This document shows positions 58,932-64,000 of a stretch of 64,000 nt of DNA, one piece after another. Source of the stretch: Acidianus ambivalens (GTDB lineage Archaea; Thermoproteota; Thermoprotei_A; Sulfolobales; Sulfolobaceae); the NCBI RefSeq assembly GCF_009729015.1, contig NZ_CP045482.1, positions 1,112,001 to 1,176,000 of the forward strand, read 5' to 3'. Each line of letters opens with the position of its first letter. Positions within the stretch are counted from its first letter, which is position 1. The notes below the pieces were generated by a model that saw nothing but the letters and a program-made list of their open reading frames with translations, was not told where the DNA came from and did not search any database. The position numbers and the translations under genes are program-made.

Positions 58932-59283
58932 TATTTTTATTTTTTCTCACTATAAGCTTTAAATCTTGCATCCCGACCACAATAACTTCGTCTCCAGAAG
59001 TTATTGGCTCCTCGGCTATTGCTCTCCAATATTCACCTTCTATTAATATATAGCCTTCTTTTCCTTTTGGAATATCCTCTACAGCTTTCCCTATTTTGCC
59101 AGTATATGAATATAAGTTTCTCTTTCTAGTTTTTATTATAACGTAAAAAATCCTATACGTAAGAAATCCCACTATAGCAAAAGACGGAATATCTATTATT
59201 GGATCAGAAATATAACCAGTAGCTATTAAGACGATAACCAGAACTAATATGATTATAATTGGAATAACTATGTGGTGTGCCAC
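58915..59283 (-). CDS. Short NfeD-like membrane protein
   Basis: 122 residues: two N-terminal membrane helices (IVIPIIIILVLVIVLIATGYI and PSFAIVGFLTYRIFYVII) and a C-terminal OB-fold NfeD domain (TGKIGKAVEDIPKGKEGYILIEGEYWRAIAEE, GDEVIVVG). It lacks the serine protease part of full NfeD. NfeD proteins work with stomatin-type SPFH proteins; a stomatin gene lies 1.4 kb away at 60661. Divergent start from the thermopsin-like gene across 34 bases. Confidence 0.75.
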   Translation of the reverse strand: MAHHIVIPIIIILVLVIVLIATGYISDPIIDIPSFAIVGFLTYRIFYVIIKTRKRNLYSYTGKIGKAVEDIPKGKEGYILIEGEYWRAIAEEPITSGDEVIVVGMQDLKLIVRKNKNNEVII

Positions 59284-59317
59284 AATTTTATTATAGCTTA
59301 AGTAATTAAATAATCTT

Positions 59318-60637
59318 ATGAACTCATTATTAGCATTAAGCTTAATACTACTACTCTTGCTACCACTATCTTCAATATCTCTTGATCATTCATTTACAAT
59401 TGGAGATCCTGCTTATCCATCTGGTATGTCATTTTTCCCTCTTACTAATGTAATTTATACGACATATGTTATGGGTACAGTTAATATAACAAGTCTTAAT
59501 ATAGGTAACTCTTATCTGTCTTCGGGCGCCCTTTTTACAAAGGGTAATGCGTCTCTACAATTAAACGCTATGATAGACGGAAAATATTGGGCACAAGACG
59601 TTGCATTATTTCATGAAGTAAATAATAAAAAAGAAGAATTTGAAATTACAATGATAATAAACCTATGGAATTTATCTGGTCCATTTAAGATTTTGAAAAA
59701 TAATGTTACTACATATCAAGGTCTAGGGGTTTATCTGTATCAAGGTCCTACATTTAATGTTACTTTACCGCTTAATTTCTCACTTTTCATGAATGCTACA
59801 AATAGTCTCGAATTTGGATATTGTATTAATGGTAAGAAATATGTATATCAAATCCTACCATATTTTGGAAAGTTTCAGATAGGAGGGTTATCTATATTAG
59901 GACTACCTAATGATTTAGAGTTTGTTTGGGGAGGTCCGGGTTGTGGAAGCGAAGTATGTATGTCTGGTGAGATGAGCGAAGAAATATACTATTTGCAACA
60001 AGGAAAACTAGTTATACCTTCCTCAGCGTTTTCTGTAGGATTAGACACGGCAGAAAGCGCGTATGGTATTAAAGTATTTGCAAATTTTAGAAATATTACA
60101 AGTCCTTTTGCATGCGTTACTAAAGGAATTAATTCTCCATCAGTTCTTTGGCCAGTACCTCCATCAATTATAGTGCAATCTAATGGTAGCATAAAACATG
60201 TCAAGCTTTGCATTAATGGATTTCCATTATCTAATCAAGAAATTGAGGTATTACTTCCTTCTGCTAATTTGTCTTCTCCAATACCTTTTACAACTGTAAA
60301 AGAAATTGGGTATACAAATAACGATGGAGAAATAACATTTAACGTTTCTAATCAAAGCTTATATATAATTTACTACCCTGGAAATTATACACTGTCCTCA
60401 GCATATGATATTTCCTCTCCATTATTATCTCACTTAGTTTCTTCAATAAAATCTGCTTACGATTCTTTAGTTAACTTCCTAAAGAGTTATAACTTTAAAC
60501 ATGCTTTATCATCCTCTTTCTCAAGAATAAAGTATAAATCACAAAGCATTAATATAGACTATTTACTTTTAGAATATATTGGAGCCTTTGCTGTAGGAAT
60601 CTTAGTTTCTGCTATTTTAGCTAAATATAAGTTTTAA
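59318..60637 (+). CDS. Thermopsin family (A5) acid protease, membrane-anchored
   Basis: 439 residues with signal peptide (about 2-20), a long N-glycosylated beta-rich body and a C-terminal membrane helix (IGAFAVGILVSAILAKYKF). GDPAYPSGMSFFP, KYWAQDVALFHE and LEFVWGGPGCGSE follow the thermopsin pattern. Thermopsins are Sulfolobales acid proteases active outside the cell. It is followed directly by stomatin (23 bases), and preceded divergently by NfeD. Confidence 0.78.
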   Translation: MNSLLALSLILLLLLPLSSISLDHSFTIGDPAYPSGMSFFPLTNVIYTTYVMGTVNITSLNIGNSYLSSGALFTKGNASLQLNAMIDGKYWAQDVALFHEVNNKKEEFEITMIINLWNLSGPFKILKNNVTTYQGLGVYLYQGPTFNVTLPLNFSLFMNATNSLEFGYCINGKKYVYQILPYFGKFQIGGLSILGLPNDLEFVWGGPGCGSEVCMSGEMSEEIYYLQQGKLVIPSSAFSVGLDTAESAYGIKVFANFRNITSPFACVTKGINSPSVLWPVPPSIIVQSNGSIKHVKLCINGFPLSNQEIEVLLPSANLSSPIPFTTVKEIGYTNNDGEITFNVSNQSLYIIYYPGNYTLSSAYDISSPLLSHLVSSIKSAYDSLVNFLKSYNFKHALSSSFSRIKYKSQSINIDYLLLEYIGAFAVGILVSAILAKYKF

Positions 60638-60660
60638 ACTCTGAAAGTAATATATAAGGT

Positions 60661-61458
60661 ATGGATACAGGTTTAATAATTGGTTTAGTTTTACTTTTGA
60701 TAATAATCTTAATATTTGTAGGAATGTCATTAAGACAAGTTAAAGAATGGGAAAGGGCTGTAGTTTTAAGGTTAGGTAGAATTTTGGGAGTAAAGGGTCC
60801 AGGTATAATTTTTCTAATTCCCTTCGTCGATAGACCAGTAATAGTTGATTTAAGAATAGTTACTGTAGATATTCCTCCTCAAACAATTATAACTAAAGAT
60901 AACGTAACTATATCTATAGATGCTGTAGTATATTATAAGGTATTAGATCCCATCAAGGCAGTCTCAATGGTTTACAATTATAGATCTGCAGTTTTAAATA
61001 TTTCTCAAACTTCCTTAAGAGACATTGTAGGCCAAATGGAACTAGACGAGGTCTTAAGTAAGAGGGAAGAGATAAACAAAAAATTGCAAGAGATATTAGA
61101 TAATTATACTGAAGCGTGGGGAATAAAAGTCACCGCTGTCACAGTGAGGGACATAAAGCTTTCTCCTGATCTATTATCTGCGATGGCTAGACAAGCTGAG
61201 GCTGAAAGACAAAGGAGAGCTAGAGTAATTTTAAGTGAAGGGGAAAGGCAGGCTTCAACGATACTGGCTGAAGCTTCTCAAGCATATAAAAATAATCCAG
61301 CAGCTCTTCAACTTAGATTCTTAGAGACGCTTTCGGATATCTCACAAAAAGGAGGATTAATAATAGTGGTCCCAGCAGGTCAAGAATTATATCCAACGAT
61401 TTCACTAGCATCATTTGCGGCAAGCTATGTAAAACAACAAGAAATAGGACAGAAATAA
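60661..61458 (+). CDS. Stomatin/prohibitin-like SPFH protein
   Basis: 265 residues: one N-terminal membrane helix (LIIGLVLLLIIILIFVGMSL), then the SPFH/band-7 domain with EWERAVVLRLGRILGVKGPGIIFLIPFVDRPVIVDLR, DIPPQTIITKDNVTISIDAVVYYKV, and the coiled coil with AEAERQRRARVILSEGERQA. Forms oligomeric membrane scaffolds and commonly pairs with NfeD-type proteases; here the near partner is a thermopsin-like protease. Promoter likely from the preceding gene. Confidence 0.9.
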   Translation: MDTGLIIGLVLLLIIILIFVGMSLRQVKEWERAVVLRLGRILGVKGPGIIFLIPFVDRPVIVDLRIVTVDIPPQTIITKDNVTISIDAVVYYKVLDPIKAVSMVYNYRSAVLNISQTSLRDIVGQMELDEVLSKREEINKKLQEILDNYTEAWGIKVTAVTVRDIKLSPDLLSAMARQAEAERQRRARVILSEGERQASTILAEASQAYKNNPAALQLRFLETLSDISQKGGLIIVVPAGQELYPTISLASFAASYVKQQEIGQK

Positions 61459-61584
61459 AAATAAATTTTAACTTTACATCGATAATGCTTCAAGTACTAA
61501 GTATTCTTCTAATTCCATGATTATCAAGTATAACTCTGCCGGCAATTTTAAAAATACTTGCCATTAGAACCTATAGACAGAAGT

Positions 61585-61986
61585 CTAACTTTCAATAGAA
61601 TCTAGTAATTTCATCCATTTTTTACCGTTTTCATCCATTCCGCTCTCAACTTCATAGCCCATTGCCATCCATCCTGCCACTCCATATTGCATATGTATTG
61701 CTTTCTTTTTGTATATGTGAGGCATTCCGTAAGTAGCATATAATGCTCTATTTCCATGCTCACATATTACTGCAACGTCATTATCTGGTAGGAATTTTGA
61801 TAGAACTTCAAGATAATCTAAGGGCATTAATATTGCGCCAGGTATATGATGGTCTTCATATTCCTCTGGTGTTCTTACGTCTATTAGAGTTATCTTGTTT
61901 TGCTTCCATAATTTCCTTACGGAAGAAGGAGGTAAGCTAAGAATATGTTTGTAATAAGGGGTAGTATATTGCTCTACAACTTGCAT
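61585..61986 (-). CDS. Rhodanese-domain sulfurtransferase
   Basis: 133 residues with one rhodanese domain: TLIDVRTPEEYEDHHIPGAILMPLDYL (about 33-59) and the active-site loop VICEHGNRALYA with catalytic Cys (about 87). Probable persulfide carrier in sulfur metabolism. A gap of 126 bases separates it from stomatin. Confidence 0.88.
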   Translation of the reverse strand: MQVVEQYTTPYYKHILSLPPSSVRKLWKQNKITLIDVRTPEEYEDHHIPGAILMPLDYLEVLSKFLPDNDVAVICEHGNRALYATYGMPHIYKKKAIHMQYGVAGWMAMGYEVESGMDENGKKWMKLLDSIES

Positions 61987-62085
61987 AGGGTAAAAATGGT
62001 TATTATACTTAAATATCTTTCTTTTAATACTAGTGTTATAAGTTTTTCAAGAATAATAAGAAATTATAAAATTATTTATTTTTAA

Positions 62086-62445
62086 TCAAGTATAGCTTAA
62101 AATGTCTTCTTTTCCAGTTATTCTCTTCCTTCCAGCAAATCCCTCTTCTACGTAGTGCCAAAAACTTATCTTTTCTTCTCCATCTTTCCAACATAGGTAA
62201 GCAGGCCTTCCATTTATTACTGCAGGAAAATCAAGTATTCCTAAATCCGGATCTCTTATTATTATTCCCTGGGACGTTATTTCCTTAATTATCTTATCTA
62301 TCTTTTTAGCACCTTCGCTTAATGCCTCTTTCTCTCCTTTGACTAATGCCTCTTCAATTTGCAATCTAGTCTGTCTAAGTTCTTTTATCTTTTCCTTTAT
62401 CCAGGGGAGTAAAGAATTAGCAGTGTTTAAATCAAAGTAGATCAT
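62086..62445 (-). CDS. DUF2203 family protein
   Basis: 119 residues of DUF2203: [46 protein letters not shown] and [25 protein letters not shown]. Function is unknown; the conserved W/H/E cluster at the end hints at a binding pocket. Single gene. Confidence 0.85.
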   Translation of the reverse strand: MIYFDLNTANSLLPWIKEKIKELRQTRLQIEEALVKGEKEALSEGAKKIDKIIKEITSQGIIIRDPDLGILDFPAVINGRPAYLCWKDGEEKISFWHYVEEGFAGRKRITGKEDILSYT

Positions 62446-62476
62446 AAGAAAAAATAGTAAAACTTGAATATTAAGA

Positions 62477-62524
62477 ATGATGAACCTTACAAGGGCTGAT
62501 TTATGATGTCCTGGCTTTCGCTGA
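62477..62524 (+). ncRNA. Candidate C/D-box guide sRNA (antisense to a gene end)
   Basis: C box ATGATGA (62477-62483), 12-base guide ACCTTACAAGGG, D' CTGA (62496-62499), spacer TTT, C' ATGATGT (62503-62509), 11-base guide CCTGGCTTTCG, D box CTGA (62521-62524). The ends ATTAAGA and TCTAAAT can pair as a terminal stem. This is the cleanest match to the archaeal 2'-O-methylation guide template in the window. Its right half is antisense to the last codons of the gene at 62501-64000. Targets were not worked out. Confidence 0.65.
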
Positions 62525-64000
62525 TCTAAATGCGTTCCTTATATCTATAATTTCCAGATTATTGTAGGGGCAAGCTTCTACACAATCTCCGCAACCTACA
62601 CATGAAATCCTATTAGTGTATCCTTTAGATAGTACATCAGTTCTTATAGGTATTTTAACCGGGCAAGCACTTTCACATTGTACAGTTTTACAACTTTTGC
62701 AAGTATCTACCGAATCTGCCTTTATCTTAAAGAGAATTTTATTGAATAAACCAGCAAAATTTCCGAATCCGCACCAACCCTGTCTGGCACATGCATACGT
62801 CCCGAATACTGGTGTTAGAAAGAAGAAGAACCACCATATATAATTAAGTGTAAACATTCCATAAAAGTCCAGTAAAGGTATCTGTAAAGTTCCTATCGAA
62901 GGATTCTTTGCGATTCCTAGATATATTAGAAAAACATAAGTGAATACTATTACCATTATGCTCAAACTTATCCATCTAATGTATTCCCAAATTTTACTAG
63001 ATTTTTTTGGTTTAAATTGATCATAATATATGTTAGTCCACATATGTGCTGACATGCATACTAGGTTACAGTAAGCTCTCCTTCCAAAAAGCGTTGATGC
63101 CAGGGCTATAGCTACTAAAGATAATGTTAAAGATAGTAATGTAGGAGCAAATTCTGGATTAATATGAGAAAGCATTCCACTCATTCCAAAGATATACGTT
63201 GGAGTGTAATAAGGAAGTAACCATACAAATAATGGGATTCCTACGAGTATGGCTACTGCCCAACTTTTAACATTAGAATTCTTAGCTGTTTTAAATCTCT
63301 CATATACTAAATAGCTCATTTCTGCACCCATCATAACCACATAGAATGGCATCATAGTGGTCATCATTATTAGCATATATGATGCCCAGAATCCTGCAAA
63401 TAGAATATTATGAGTGGTCATCATTGCTTGCTTATAAGCCATGGAAGTCATGCTCCAAGGATCTGTAGGAAATATCCACCACCATGGATTGGAAGTAGGA
63501 CTCCACATTAACATATGCATATGATCTATTGGTTTACTATCATGCATGCTCATCATACTAGGCATCCACAAGTTGTTGGTTATTCTGAATCCTAGTACAC
63601 TTTCTCCAAATCCCATAGTTAATTCGGCAAAATTAATAAATATTACAAATACTAGAGTATATTTTAAACTTAGTTTTATTTTCACATCTTTAAATCTATA
63701 AAGTACTAAAGTAAAGTACCATACCATGGAAGCAATCATTGTTAAAGAAATTGTATAAAGGTCTTTAGATGTTGCATATATTGATAAACTAAGCATCATT
63801 ACAAAATCAAAAAATCCTAACGATATTGATAGTAACTGTGCGTTGAATGTTAATTTTCTTGATTCGATTAGATATAATGTTATTATATTAACTATCATAA
63901 TTATCGAAGCAATTAAGGATCCTACTAGTTCTGTGTATGCAGATAACGTAAAGAAGATGTTAGGCATGAAAGCCATCGAGGCTGCAAATGTAAATAATGC
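62501..64000 (-). CDS. Polytopic membrane Fe-S protein, 5' end outside window
   Basis: At least 499 residues; the frame is open to the right edge, and the codons upstream of the first ATG (63976) continue a hydrophobic helix, so it is cut. About eleven hydrophobic segments precede a C-terminal ferredoxin-like part with [14 protein letters not shown] and [12 protein letters not shown] (two 4Fe-4S patterns). A Met/His-rich region lies near the middle of the membrane part ([27 protein letters not shown]). NapH-like electron transfer to quinones is possible, but it is not an ordinary NapH. The 3' end overlaps a guide sRNA candidate on the other strand. Confidence 0.6.
   Translation of the reverse strand, partial: ALFTFAASMAFMPNIFFTLSAYTELVGSLIASIIMIVNIITLYLIESRKLTFNAQLLSISLGFFDFVMMLSLSIYATSKDLYTISLTMIASMVWYFTLVLYRFKDVKIKLSLKYTLVFVIFINFAELTMGFGESVLGFRITNNLWMPSMMSMHDSKPIDHMHMLMWSPTSNPWWWIFPTDPWSMTSMAYKQAMMTTHNILFAGFWASYMLIMMTTMMPFYVVMMGAEMSYLVYERFKTAKNSNVKSWAVAILVGIPLFVWLLPYYTPTYIFGMSGMLSHINPEFAPTLLSLTLSLVAIALASTLFGRRAYCNLVCMSAHMWTNIYYDQFKPKKSSKIWEYIRWISLSIMVIVFTYVFLIYLGIAKNPSIGTLQIPLLDFYGMFTLNYIWWFFFFLTPVFGTYACARQGWCGFGNFAGLFNKILFKIKADSVDTCKSCKTVQCESACPVKIPIRTDVLSKGYTNRISCVGCGDCVEACPYNNLEIIDIRNAFRSAKARTS

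Noticed and set aside
61474..61564. Tiny minus-strand frames between stomatin and rhodanese (for example MELEEYLVLEALSM, and a 24-residue frame starting MASIF).
   Set aside because: Amino-acid composition looks protein-like, but the two frames overlap each other, no good promoter or ribosome site is visible, and lengths are under 25 residues.

Overview
The window is A/T-rich chromosomal DNA from a thermoacidophilic crenarchaeon of the order Sulfolobales (Sulfolobus/Saccharolobus/Acidianus/Sulfurisphaera type). The evidence is the mre11-rad50-nurA repair operon, a Cdc6-3/Orc1-3 type initiator beside icd, thermopsin- and sedolisin-like acid proteases, a protein resembling the malonyl-CoA/succinyl-CoA reductase of the 3-hydroxypropionate/4-hydroxybutyrate cycle, Nep1/Nob1/Rnp4 RNA-maturation genes, very short intergenic gaps, TATA boxes close to start codons (leaderless style) and internal GGTGA-type ribosome sites. 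I see no tRNA or rRNA gene, intact insertion sequence, CRISPR array or provirus. Gene density is core-genome-like.

Layout. 1-4.5 kb: double-strand-break repair operon (mre11, truncated by the window edge; rad50; nurA). 4.5-9 kb: a cation diffusion facilitator, a methyltransferase, a four-CBS protein, a thiamine-binding-type protein, a Fur-like regulator and a nucleoside hydrolase. 9-20 kb: an archaea-type SMC-related ATPase with a zinc hook, a CBS-zinc ribbon protein, phosphatases, D-aminoacyl-tRNA deacylase, thioredoxin, a house-cleaning NTPase, a second CDF transporter and an unlisted-size 45-residue membrane protein. 20-26.3 kb: an RNA-maturation island (nep1, rnp4, YhbY-like, DUF371, Trm5/Tyw2-like, nob1) with a flavin FNR and NAD kinase. 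26-32 kb: nadA with an upstream HEPN/DUF86-like gene, a class V aminotransferase, a CobT-type protein, HAD phosphatases, and a METTL5-like RNA methyltransferase that lacks a normal start codon. 33-45 kb: endonuclease IV, a 991-residue FAD/Fe-S oxidoreductase, HIT and Nudix hydrolases, a chlorite-dismutase-like heme protein, a GT-C type membrane glycosyltransferase, and nadE followed by a free-standing glutaminase subunit. 46-49 kb: ilvD and the probable malonyl-CoA reductase. 50-54 kb: a giant secreted sedolisin. 54-57.5 kb: icd, a 430-bp gap bounded by a perfect 38-bp inverted repeat, then cdc6-3; this is the best candidate for a chromosomal replication origin (oriC2 type). 57.5-64 kb: pterin dehydratase, a tandem gamma-glutamylcyclotransferase, NfeD/thermopsin/stomatin membrane-proteolysis genes, rhodanese, and a polytopic Fe-S membrane protein cut by the right edge.

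The most interesting signals are the inverted-repeat origin candidate (or, alternatively, a small TTAA-flanked mobile element), three C/D-box guide sRNA candidates with 12-nt guide spacing at or near gene 3' ends, the start-less METTL5-like gene (ATT start or -1 frameshift), the thermopsin-like protease paired with stomatin, several perfect palindromes upstream of genes (nadA, two transporters/regulators), and a HEPN-fold protein with an eroded active site. All assignments come from reading the sequence and remembered family features; no database search was run.
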